Assembly: GCA_910585535.1 (NCBI GenBank)
Contig: CAJUFK010000092.1
Span: forward strand, 1-13,356
Direction of reading: 5' to 3'
Length of the DNA stretch: 13,356 nucleotides
DNA from: an uncultured Angelakisella sp.
GTDB lineage: Bacteria; Bacillota; Clostridia; Oscillospirales; Ruminococcaceae
The notes under the pieces were generated by a model that searched no databases, was not told where the DNA came from, and saw only the letters and a program-made list of their open reading frames with translations. Made by a program: the position numbers and the translations under genes. Positions 6,977 through 13,085 of the stretch are shown piece after piece (within the stretch, counting starts at the first letter, position 1; every line of letters starts with the position of its first letter).

Positions 6977-7245
6977 CTGTTTCGATCCCTCCTCCCGCGG
7001 TGATTGTGACGGTACCTTGGGTACCGGGATTACTCCATATAATAATTATCGTACAAAAATAAAATAACACAAGAGTTTGTGGTTGGGTTTTTCCCAAACC
7101 TGTCGAATAGGAAATATAAAGCCTTCATTTCGATCAGGCCTCGTTTTCTTTCACAGGGGGACGGGCCGGAAAGACGGGCAGGGTCCTCTTGAAATTTTAC
7201 CCTCGGGGGGATCTGGGAAAATCTTGGAATAGTAGGTGAAGCGCA
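6977..7245. promoter_or_regulatory. Divergent promoter region between leftward operon and cheA
   Basis: This 269-base region separates the two divergent operons. Bases 7030-7075 are strikingly AT-rich in a GC-rich background and contain TATAAT at 7038-7043 on the plus strand; on the minus strand the same pocket has TTGTGT followed after 17 bases by ATAATT. Neither has a fully convincing -35 partner, so promoter positions are tentative. A partial flagellar-sigma-like -10 (TACGATAA, minus strand, about 7046-7053) lacks the TAAA box. Two inverted repeats are present: CGGTACC-TTG-GGTACCG (7010-7026) and a hairpin at 7081-7100 (TTGGG, T5, CCCAA). The cheA side leader (about 7120-7240) shows no riboswitch I recognise. 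Confidence 0.4.
7010..7026. promoter_or_regulatory. Perfect inverted repeat, possible operator
   Basis: CGGTACC and GGTACCG are separated by TTG, giving a perfect 7-bp dyad 34 bases upstream of the FliK-like start codon and next to the AT-rich promoter pocket. The size and position suit a dimeric regulator controlling the leftward operon, or an mRNA leader hairpin. Only the symmetry is observed. Confidence 0.35.
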
Positions 7246-9294
7246 ATGGCAATCGATCCCAGTATGGAACCGATGTTGGAAGTCTTTATTTATGAAAGCA
7301 CCTCCCTTCTGGAGCAGCTGGACGAGATCCTCTTGGAGTCGGAAAAATCCAAAAGCTTCAGCGAGGACAACATCAACGAGATCTTTCGGACCATGCACAC
7401 CATCAAGGGCTCTTCCGCCATGATGGAGTTTACCGGGATCTCCACCCTGGCCCACGCCGTGGAGGACGTTTTCTTCATTATCCGTGAGGAGCCCGCCCGG
7501 ATGGGACAGGTCAACGAGACGCTGTTCGATCTGGTGTTCCGGGCCTCCGACTTCCTTAAGACCGAGATTGAGTCGGTCCAGAACAGCGGAGAGGCCACCA
7601 AGGACCCCAGCAGCATGATCGCAGAGCTTAAGCAGCTGGCCGCCGTTATGAAAGGGGAGACTCCCCCCGCCGGCGCTGCGGTCCCTGCCCAGGATGCCGC
7701 CCAGGCTCCCCCGCCTCCCAGCGGCGGGGCCGGGATGGTGCGGATCAAGGTCTACTTCGAGGACGGCTGCCAGATGGAGAACATCCGGGCCTTTATGCTG
7801 ATCTCCCAGCTGAAGGACCTTTGCGACCAGCTGGAGACCATCCCCTCCCACCCGGAGAACGACGCCTCCTGCTGCTCCGACATCATCAAAAACGGCCTTA
7901 TTTTGGATCTGAAGCCGGTTGGCTCCCTGGACGATGTGATCCACGCCATCGAAAACGCGGTGAACATCAAGACCTATGAGGTCCTGGACGACGGCACCGC
8001 CCCGGCTCCCGCCCCCGAGGCCCCCAAGGCGGCCCCAGGGGACTCCGCCGCCCCTGCCGCTCCCAAGCCTGCCGCCCCTGCCGCGGCCCCGGCTGCCGCC
8101 GGCCCCGGCAAGGTAAAGCAGAGCCTGGTCAGCGTCAACCAGGCCAAGCTGGACCAGCTGATGGACCTGGTGGGGGAGATCGTCACCTCCGAGTCTATGG
8201 TGGTGGGCAACCCGGAACTCCGGGGACTGAAGCTGGATAACTTCCACAAGTCCGCCCGGGAACTCCGCAAGCTTACCGACGAGCTGCAGGACATTGTTAT
8301 GTCCATCCGCATGGTGCCCCTCTCCGGGGTGTTCCAGCGGATGAACCGCATCGTCCGGGATATGTGCAAAAAGCTGGAGAAGGACGTGGACCTTGTTACC
8401 GAAGGCGGCGACACCGAGGTTGACAAGACCATCAACGAGGCCATCGGCGACCCCTTTATGCACATGATCCGCAACTCCATGGACCACGGCATCGAGCTTC
8501 CCGAGGAGCGCCTCAAGAAGGGCAAGCCGGCCAAGGGCAAGATCACCCTGGCGGCCAAGAACATCGGCGGGGAGATTGTTATTACCATCTCCGACGACGG
8601 CCAGGGCCTGGATACCGAGGCCCTGATGAGAAAGGCCCGGAACAACGGCCTCCTCACCAAGCCGGAGAGCGAGTACACCGACAAGGAGATCTTCGGCTTC
8701 ATCATGCTTCCCGGTTTCTCCACCAATAAGGAGGTCACCGAGTTTTCCGGCCGTGGCGTGGGCATGGACGTGGTGCGCCAGAACCTGGAAAAGGTAGGCG
8801 GCACCCTCTCCATCGACAGCAAGTGGGGAGAGGGCACCACCTTTACCATTAAGATTCCCCTGACCCTGGCCATTGTTGACGGCATGGAGCTGGCGGTGGG
8901 CAATTCGGTGTTTACCCTGCCCATCACCTCCATCAAGCAGTCCTTTAAGCTTTCCGAAGGGGCCCAGCTGGTGGTGGATACCGACGGCTCCGAAATGATT
9001 ATGATTCGGGGCCAGTGCTATCCCCTGATCCGCCTGCACCAGATCTACGGCATCGAAACCCAGGTCACCGACCTGGCCGACGGCATCCTGATGCAGATCG
9101 AGAACAGCGACAAGGTGGCCTGCATCTTTGCCGACGAGCTGCTGGGCGAACAGCAGGTAGTGGTCAAGCCCTTCCCCAAGTTCCTCGCCAAGTACGAGAT
9201 TAAGCAGATGGGCATTTCCGGCTGCACCATTCTGGGGGACGGCAGCATCAGCCTGATCCTGGACGCCAACAACCTGCTGAACTCGCAGCATTAA
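7246..9294 (+). CDS. cheA: Chemotaxis histidine kinase CheA
   Basis: A 682-residue cytoplasmic kinase that autophosphorylates in response to chemoreceptors and passes the phosphate to CheY and CheB. Domains in order: P1 Hpt with HTIKGSS (phospho-His H51), an Ala/Pro linker (about 139-163), P2 response-regulator docking domain (about 165-248), a second long Ala/Pro linker (about 250-286), P3 dimerisation helices (about 290-360), P4 kinase with N box HMIRNSMDHG (406-415, N410), G1 DDGQGLD (450-456) and G2 GRGVGMD (502-508), and P5 CheW-like domain (about 545-680). All catalytic boxes are intact and the length is usual. Start ATG has AGGTGA at 7234-7239. It is first in the cheA-cheW-cheR-cheB operon, with cheW 21 bases downstream. 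P2 is longer in linkers than Escherichia coli CheA. Confidence 0.98.
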   Translation: MAIDPSMEPMLEVFIYESTSLLEQLDEILLESEKSKSFSEDNINEIFRTMHTIKGSSAMMEFTGISTLAHAVEDVFFIIREEPARMGQVNETLFDLVFRASDFLKTEIESVQNSGEATKDPSSMIAELKQLAAVMKGETPPAGAAVPAQDAAQAPPPPSGGAGMVRIKVYFEDGCQMENIRAFMLISQLKDLCDQLETIPSHPENDASCCSDIIKNGLILDLKPVGSLDDVIHAIENAVNIKTYEVLDDGTAPAPAPEAPKAAPGDSAAPAAPKPAAPAAAPAAAGPGKVKQSLVSVNQAKLDQLMDLVGEIVTSESMVVGNPELRGLKLDNFHKSARELRKLTDELQDIVMSIRMVPLSGVFQRMNRIVRDMCKKLEKDVDLVTEGGDTEVDKTINEAIGDPFMHMIRNSMDHGIELPEERLKKGKPAKGKITLAAKNIGGEIVITISDDGQGLDTEALMRKARNNGLLTKPESEYTDKEIFGFIMLPGFSTNKEVTEFSGRGVGMDVVRQNLEKVGGTLSIDSKWGEGTTFTIKIPLTLAIVDGMELAVGNSVFTLPITSIKQSFKLSEGAQLVVDTDGSEMIMIRGQCYPLIRLHQIYGIETQVTDLADGILMQIENSDKVACIFADELLGEQQVVVKPFPKFLAKYEIKQMGISGCTILGDGSISLILDANNLLNSQH

Positions 9295-9315
9295 AGGAAG
9301 AAAGGGGGAGCAATC

Positions 9316-9795
9316 GTGAGCATCGACACAAAAATCGTGGCGGAGGACGCTCTGGAAGATCTCAGAGGCCGTTACCTCACCTTTTACATCGATAACACCT
9401 GCTACGGCATCGAGCTGCTGTACATTTCGGAGATCATCAGCACCCAGCCCATTACCCAGATCCCCGGCCTGCCCATCTACTACAAGGGGATCATCAACCT
9501 CCGGGGCAAGGTAGCCCCAATTATCGATGTGCGTCTCAAGTTTGGCCAGGAGGAACGCCCCTACGATGACAAAACCTGCATCATTATGGTGAACATCTCT
9601 GATATGCAGGTGGGATTGATTGTAGACATGGTGGCCGATGTGGTTACCATTGACGACGCCATCCGCAATCCCCCGCCGGAAAGCGGGATGCGTAACGGAG
9701 AGCGGTACCTTTCCTCCATCGCCAAGGTGAGTGGGAAGGTGGTCCTGAATATCGACTGCGAAAAGTTTTTCCAGAGCGATCTTCGGCCATACTAA
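9316..9795 (+). CDS. cheW: Chemotaxis adaptor CheW
   Basis: A 159-residue SH3-like coupling protein that links CheA to chemoreceptors in the polar array. RYLTFYIDNTCYGIELLYISEI, the turn QIPGLPIYYKGIINLRGKVAPIIDVRLKFG and the second-half strand GLIVDMVADVV are the standard CheW core, and the length is normal. The start is GTG at 9316 with an AAAGGGGGAG binding site; no nearer ATG fits. It lies 21 bases after cheA and is followed, after its TAA, by two tandem hairpins (9803-9882) before cheR. This may give more CheW/CheA than CheR/CheB. Confidence 0.97.
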   Translation: MSIDTKIVAEDALEDLRGRYLTFYIDNTCYGIELLYISEIISTQPITQIPGLPIYYKGIINLRGKVAPIIDVRLKFGQEERPYDDKTCIIMVNISDMQVGLIVDMVADVVTIDDAIRNPPPESGMRNGERYLSSIAKVSGKVVLNIDCEKFFQSDLRPY

Positions 9796-9802
9796 ATCCA
9801 GC

Positions 9803-9837
9803 CCGGTCTCACATCCGGGCCCCGAATGTGAGACCGG
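9803..9837 (+). other. Tandem hairpin 1 downstream of cheW
   Basis: CCGGTCTCACAT (9803-9814) pairs perfectly with ATGTGAGACCGG (9826-9837) around an 11-base loop. There is no T-run directly after it, so on its own it is not an intrinsic terminator. It may protect the cheA-cheW mRNA 3' end or be part of a two-hairpin structure with the next element. Confidence 0.7.
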
Positions 9838-9840
9838 CCC

Positions 9841-9882
9841 CAGCTGTCTCTCCCCACACCTAGGCGGAGAGGCGGCTGTTTT
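9841..9882 (+). terminator. Terminator-like hairpin between cheW and cheR
   Basis: CAGCTGTCTCTCC (9841-9853) pairs with GGAGAGGCGGCTG (9866-9878), 13 bp with two T-G pairs, followed by TTTT (9879-9882). It lies inside an otherwise collinear operon, 36 bases before cheR, so it probably acts as a partial terminator or as an RNA-processing/stability site that sets the ratio of CheA/CheW to CheR/CheB. No separate promoter for cheR is obvious between it and the start. Confidence 0.65.
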
Positions 9883-9917
9883 CGGTCTATTTATGTAATG
9901 GGAAGGAGCCAACAGCT

Positions 9918-10757
9918 GTGAGTCCAGAAACCAATGCCCAGTCCAAAATCGTCCGCATGACCGACGCGGAATTTGCAGACCTGACCGGTTTTGTCAAACA
10001 GAAGTATGGCATCGACCTCACCAAAAAGCGGGTGCTGATCGAGAGCCGTCTCTCCTTTGAGCTTAGTCAGCGGGGCTTTACCAGTTTCCGCCAGTATCTG
10101 GATTCGGTCAGGCAGGATCAGAGCGGCAACGAAATGACCCTTATGCTCAACAAGCTGACCACCAACCTCTCCTTTTTTATGCGGGAGCAGGAGCATTTTA
10201 CCTTTATGGAGCAGGAGCTGATCCCCTACTTCCTAAAGACCCGGAAAAACAACGAGTTCCGGATATGGAGCGCCGGGTGTTCCTCCGGCCAGGAGGCCTA
10301 CAACATCGCCATGGTGCTGGACCAATACTTCGGCGCCAGAAAAGGAAATTGGGACACCACCATCCTGGCAACAGACATTTCTATGAAGGTCCTTACCAAG
10401 GCCCAAAAGGGCATCTACACCGAGCAGGAGCTTAGCGGCCTGCCTGCTGCCTGGCGGTCCAAGTACCTAACCTCCCGCCCCGACGGCACCTTCCAGATCT
10501 GCGACAGGATTCGCAAAGAGGTGGTGTTCCGCCCCGGCAATCTGATGGAGCCCTTCCACTTTAAGCGCCCCTTCGACCTGATCTTCTGCCGCAACGTGAT
10601 GATCTATTTTGATGGTCCCACCAAGGACAGCATCATCAACAAGTTCTATAACGCCACCTCCGAGGGGGGCTATCTCTTCATCGGACACTCGGAAAGCATC
10701 GGGAACAACACCCGCTATAAATACGTCAAGCCTGCAATCTACCAAAGAAGGAGCTGA
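9918..10757 (+). CDS. cheR: Chemoreceptor methyltransferase CheR
   Basis: A 279-residue S-adenosylmethionine-dependent methyltransferase that methylates glutamates of chemoreceptors during adaptation. The helical N-domain (about 1-90) ends with LTTNLSFFMREQEHF, the family's conserved linker. The Rossmann domain has SAM motif RIWSAGCSSGQEAYNIAM (115-132), acidic ATDIS (151-155) and FDLIFCRNVMIYFD (219-232), then YLFIGHSESI. The length is close to the usual 280-290. The SAM loop reads GQEAYNIA instead of the commoner GEEPYSIA, a mild variant. The start is GTG at 9918 with GGAAGGAG at 9901-9908. cheB starts 7 bases after its TGA, a tight coupling. No C-terminal fusion is present. Confidence 0.97.
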   Translation: MSPETNAQSKIVRMTDAEFADLTGFVKQKYGIDLTKKRVLIESRLSFELSQRGFTSFRQYLDSVRQDQSGNEMTLMLNKLTTNLSFFMREQEHFTFMEQELIPYFLKTRKNNEFRIWSAGCSSGQEAYNIAMVLDQYFGARKGNWDTTILATDISMKVLTKAQKGIYTEQELSGLPAAWRSKYLTSRPDGTFQICDRIRKEVVFRPGNLMEPFHFKRPFDLIFCRNVMIYFDGPTKDSIINKFYNATSEGGYLFIGHSESIGNNTRYKYVKPAIYQRRS

Positions 10758-10764
10758 CCCCCTT

Positions 10765-11874
10765 ATGGACGGTACGAACGGAAAGATTCGACTTTTGATC
10801 GTAGATGATTCCATATTTTTCCGCAAGGCTCTTACTGAGGCTTTGAATGGCGACCCTCGGATCCAGGTGATCGGGACCGCCGTAGATGCCATGGACGCCA
10901 TGGAAAAGATCAAGATTCTAAAGCCGGACGTTGCGACCCTGGATGTGGAGATGCCAAAGCTGAACGGCATCGACTTTTTGCGTAAGCTGATGCCGGTGAA
11001 CCCCCTGCCGGTGGTGGTGGTGAGTTCCGCCCCGATCCGGGTCCTGGACGCCCTTAGCGCAGGAGCGGTGGAGTTTGTCCGCAAGCCGGAGATCAAGGGC
11101 CCGGACGGGATGCGGAATTTCATGAGCGAGCTTACGGTGAAGATCCGTATTGCCGCCACAGCCAAAGTCACCAGGCGGGTCGCCCCCGCAAAAACCGCCG
11201 TTGCCCCTTTGCCCGGGGGGAGCGTTGCCGCCGCGCCGGCGGCTTCCGCCGGAACCGCCGCACGGCCCGGCCTGGCCCTCCGCAGGACCTTTGCAGGGGA
11301 GGCCCCCATCATTGCCATTGGAGCTTCCACCGGGGGCACCGAGGCCATCCTGGAGGTGGTTCGGGACCTGCCGGCCAATACCCCCGGCGTGGTCATTGTT
11401 CAGCATATGCCCCCGGTCTTTACCAAGATGTACGCCCAGCGTTTGGACCGCATCTGCCACATGACGGTAAAGGAGGCGGAGCCTGGGGACCGGGTGGAGC
11501 AGGGGAAGATCATCATTGGGGCAGGGGAGTACCATCTCCGGCTGGCCAAGGACGTTCGGGGGTACTACGTCCGCAGTGAGCCGGGCCCCAAGGTAAGCGG
11601 CCACTGCCCCTCGGTGGATGTGCTTTTCGATTCCGTGGCAGAGGCAGCCAAGGCAAATGCCATGGGGGTGCTTCTCACCGGCATGGGTGCAGACGGGGCG
11701 AAGGGCCTTCTGAAGATGCGTCAGGCCGGGGCCTACACGGTAGGCCAGGACAAGGAGACCTGCGTTGTCTACGGGATGCCGGCGGTAGCCTTTAAGATCG
11801 GGGCAGTTCAAAAGCAGCTCCCCCTAGGAGAGATGGGTGGAGAAATCATCCGCTACCTCACCAACAAAAAATAG
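10765..11874 (+). CDS. cheB: Chemotaxis response regulator / receptor methylesterase CheB
   Basis: A 369-residue protein that removes methyl groups from receptor glutamates and usually deamidates receptor glutamines. The receiver domain (7-125) has acidic D14/D15, phospho-acceptor D60 in LDVEMP and K107. A long Ala/Pro/Thr linker (about 135-178) leads to the esterase domain with catalytic S188 (GASTGG), H214 (VQHMP) and D310 (TGMGADG); their spacing of 26 and 96 residues equals that of Escherichia coli CheB. Phosphorylation by CheA is expected to activate it, closing the adaptation loop. The start is ATG at 10765 with AAGAAGGAG just upstream; an in-frame ORF opens earlier inside cheR but would have no binding site. 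Terminator repeat copies begin right after its TAG. Confidence 0.97.
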   Translation: MDGTNGKIRLLIVDDSIFFRKALTEALNGDPRIQVIGTAVDAMDAMEKIKILKPDVATLDVEMPKLNGIDFLRKLMPVNPLPVVVVSSAPIRVLDALSAGAVEFVRKPEIKGPDGMRNFMSELTVKIRIAATAKVTRRVAPAKTAVAPLPGGSVAAAPAASAGTAARPGLALRRTFAGEAPIIAIGASTGGTEAILEVVRDLPANTPGVVIVQHMPPVFTKMYAQRLDRICHMTVKEAEPGDRVEQGKIIIGAGEYHLRLAKDVRGYYVRSEPGPKVSGHCPSVDVLFDSVAEAAKANAMGVLLTGMGADGAKGLLKMRQAGAYTVGQDKETCVVYGMPAVAFKIGAVQKQLPLGEMGGEIIRYLTNKK

Positions 11875-11911
11875 CGGCCCTGCGGCCGTCCGCACACCCT
11901 CCCCGCCGGCG

Positions 11912-12054
11912 GGCTGGCGCCCGCAGGCACACCCTCCCCGCCGCTCCGCGCCTAACGGCTGTGCCGGGACTTGGGTTGTGCCTGGAGTCGGAAGCAGCAA
12001 AAGGCGAAAAGTAGAAATCGCCCCTTGCCAGGTCGCAGGGGCGATTTTGCGGCA
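11912..12054 (+). repeat. Dispersed terminator repeat, copy B1
   Basis: A 143-base unit starting GGCTGGCGCCCGCAGGC, repeated immediately afterwards with few differences (for example CCGCTCCGCGCCTAA versus CCGTTCCGCGGCTAA). Blocks in order are ACACCCTCCCCGCCG, TGTGCCGGGACTTG, TGTGCCTGGAGTCGGAAGCAG, then a terminator hairpin. It begins just after the cheB stop, as copy A does after the FliD-like stop. Confidence 0.88.
12016..12047 (+). terminator. Terminator hairpin in repeat B1 (cheB operon end)
   Basis: AATCGCCCC pairs with GGGGCGATT, extended inward by TTGC/GCA around a CAGGTC loop with one bulge, ending TTTT. This is a rho-independent terminator shape about 140 bases after cheB. The flanking AAA and TTT make it potentially bidirectional. 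Confidence 0.8.
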
Positions 12055-12197
12055 GGCTGGCGCCCGCAGGCACACCCTCCCCGCCGTTCCGCGGCTAAGG
12101 GTTGTGCCGGGACTTGAGTTGTGCCTGGAGTCGGAAGCAGTAAAAAGCGAAAAGTAGAAATCGCCCCTTGCTAGGTCGCGGGGGGCGGTTTTGCTGA
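12055..12197 (+). repeat. Dispersed terminator repeat, copy B2
   Basis: The second tandem 143-base unit, in the same orientation as B1 and beginning at the same GGCTGGCGCC block. Differences are mainly transitions and lie outside or compensate within the stem. It includes TGTGCCTGGAGTCGGAAGCAG and the terminal hairpin at 12158-12192. Confidence 0.88.
12158..12192 (+). terminator. Terminator hairpin in repeat B2
   Basis: AAATCGCCCCTTGC pairs with GCGGGGGGCGGTTT around a TAGGTC loop, with G-U pairs replacing Watson-Crick pairs of the sister copies, and ends in TTTT. It forms a second safety stop behind B1. Confidence 0.78.
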
Positions 12198-12211
12198 TCC
12201 AGACCTGTTCC

Positions 12212-12251
12212 CCGCCTCGGGGCCGTCTTTGCCCCAAGGCGGCTCTTTTTT
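12212..12251 (+). terminator. Strong intrinsic terminator before rpsL
   Basis: CCGCCT-C-GGGGC (12212-12223) pairs with GCCCC-A-AGGCGG (12231-12242), an 11-bp GC stem with one C/A mismatch and a 7-base loop, followed by CTC and six T's (12246-12251). It is not part of the repeat family. It insulates the ribosomal promoter from read-through of the chemotaxis operon. Confidence 0.85.
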
Positions 12252-12268
12252 CCTCCGCAGAGGAAAAA
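12247..12268. other. Perfect hairpin overlapping the terminator T-run
   Basis: TTTTTCCTC (12247-12255) and GAGGAAAAA (12260-12268) form a perfect 9-bp dyad around CGCA, sharing its T's with the preceding terminator. The A-rich arm gives a U-run on the minus strand, so it could stop transcription coming from the right. Function is inferred. Confidence 0.5.
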
Positions 12269-12378
12269 CGCCAACACAGAAAGGGGCCCTGGGGGCAAAG
12301 AAACTCCCAAATCCCTCCCAACCCGGCACCCTGCCCAAAAACAAACTGCAAACTTCTACGAAATCTCCAAAAAATCAC

Positions 12379-12408
12379 TTGACAACCCTTGGAGGCGTTT
12401 GGTAAAAT
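12379..12408 (+). promoter_or_regulatory. Sigma-A promoter of rpsL-rpsG
   Basis: A consensus -35 TTGACA (12379-12384) is followed after 18 bases by -10 TAAAAT (12403-12408), with TGG just upstream of the -10 making an extended -10 (TGn). The A-rich tract upstream is compatible with an UP element. This is the best promoter in the window and suits a strongly expressed ribosomal operon. Confidence 0.9.
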
Positions 12409-12414
12409 AGGTAC

Positions 12415-12499
12415 TCGGTGGCATTGGGCCGTATTCTGCCCAAAAAGCTGCCGGAAGTACGAATCAACCGGCGAAACAGGCCGTTTGAGAATATACTAT
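12415..12499 (+). promoter_or_regulatory. rpsL mRNA leader with two hairpins
   Basis: The roughly 100-base leader between promoter and rpsL contains TTGGGC (12424-12429) paired with GCCCAA (12438-12443) and a second short stem GCCGG (12450-12454) with CCGGC (12468-12472). It is followed by a near-perfect AAGGAGGTG binding site starting at 12500. No named ribosomal-protein leader motif is recognised; a control role is possible but unproven. Confidence 0.4.
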
Positions 12500-12515
12500 A
12501 AGGAGGTGCAAGAAT

Positions 12516-12944
12516 ATGCCAACCTTTAACCAGCTCGTCCGCAAAGGCAGAGAGACGGTTGAGAAGAAATCCACTGCCCCCGCCCTGCTGAGAGGATGGA
12601 ACTCCAAGAAGCGTGCGGCCATCCAGCAGAATTCTCCTCAAAAGCGTGGTGTATGTACTGCCATCAGAACATCCACCCCCAAAAAGCCCAACTCCGCTCT
12701 TCGTAAGGTAGCCAGGGTCCGCCTGTCCAACGGCATCGAGGCGACCTGCTACATCCCCGGCATCGGCCACAACCTGCAGGAGCATAGCGTGGTCCTCATC
12801 CGCGGCGGTCGTGTCAAGGACCTTCCTGGTGTCCGTTACCACATCATCCGCGGAACCCTGGACGCCCAGGGCGTTGCCAAGAGAATGCAGGCCCGCTCCA
12901 AGTATGGCGCAAAGAGGCCCAAAAAGGCTGGTGCCGCAAAGTAA
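12516..12944 (+). CDS. rpsL: 30S ribosomal protein S12
   Basis: A 142-residue ribosomal protein of the decoding centre. NSPQKRGVCTAIRTSTPKKPNSALRKVARVRLSNG, YIPGIGHNLQEHSVVLIRGGRVKDLPGVRYHI and the C-terminal RSKYGAKRPK are the universal S12 blocks. The lysines and proline altered in streptomycin-resistant mutants (TPKKPNSALRK and RVKDLPG) are wild type. The N-terminal half (KKSTAPALLRGWNSKKRAAIQQ) differs somewhat from Bacillus, as is common in Clostridia. Start ATG at 12516 with AAGGAGGTG. It heads the str-type operon with rpsG. Confidence 0.99.
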   Translation: MPTFNQLVRKGRETVEKKSTAPALLRGWNSKKRAAIQQNSPQKRGVCTAIRTSTPKKPNSALRKVARVRLSNGIEATCYIPGIGHNLQEHSVVLIRGGRVKDLPGVRYHIIRGTLDAQGVAKRMQARSKYGAKRPKKAGAAK

Positions 12945-13085
12945 GAACCCCTAAACTTGCATAATATCTGCCAGAAAAGGCAGTATCCTAGTATAGATGG
13001 GATATTCCCCCTTTCTGGCGCAAGCGGGAGTTTCGTGCTTTCGAGTACCGATGATCTCATACTAAATATGAAGGAGGGAAGCGAA
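12945..13085 (+). promoter_or_regulatory. rpsL-rpsG intercistronic structured region
   Basis: A 141-base gap, longer than usual between genes of one operon. CTGCC (12968-12972) can pair locally with GGCAG (12979-12983), or GCCAGAAA (12970-12977) can instead pair with TTTCTGGC (13012-13019). The two pairings exclude each other. In Escherichia coli the corresponding intercistronic region is the S7 translational-repression site; whether the same applies here is inference. No convincing internal promoter or U-tailed terminator is seen. Confidence 0.45.

Larger units (their letters stand above)
11875..12378. other. Gene-free interval between cheB and rpsL
   Basis: About 500 bases without a real gene. 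They hold a short decayed repeat fragment (11875-11911, with CGCACACCCTCCCCGCCGG), two tandem 143-base repeat units (11912-12197), a strong terminator (12212-12251), a following perfect hairpin (12247-12268) and an A-rich stretch (about 12330-12378) that could act as an UP element for the rpsL promoter. Open frames on either strand here are products of high GC and repetition. Confidence 0.75.

Noticed and set aside
7040..7060. Flagellar sigma (SigD/sigma-28) promoter on the minus strand
   Set aside because: TACGATAA resembles the -10 but the TAAA -35 box at the right distance is missing, so it is not called as a separate feature.
7100..7245. Riboswitch (for example c-di-GMP) in the cheA leader
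   Set aside because: I looked for the c-di-GMP-I core and tetraloop pattern and did not find it; only weak local pairing is visible.
7030..9912. A 960-codon minus-strand open frame opposite cheA and cheW
   Set aside because: It is the antisense shadow of two certain genes; the high GC with G/C third positions removes stops. Its product is low-complexity Leu/Gly/Val/His with no domain, and it has no ribosome binding site.
10609..10764. Longer N-terminus of CheB inside cheR
   Set aside because: The receiver domain begins normally after the ATG at 10765, which has its own AAGAAGGAG site; the extension has no family match.
11912..12197. CRISPR-like array
   Set aside because: There are only two contiguous 143-base units without spacers; this is a tandem duplication.
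11824..12378. Minus-strand ORF of 184 codons across the repeats
   Set aside because: It consists mostly of the tandem repeat and the terminators, has repeated peptide segments, and is explained by GC-rich repeated non-coding DNA.
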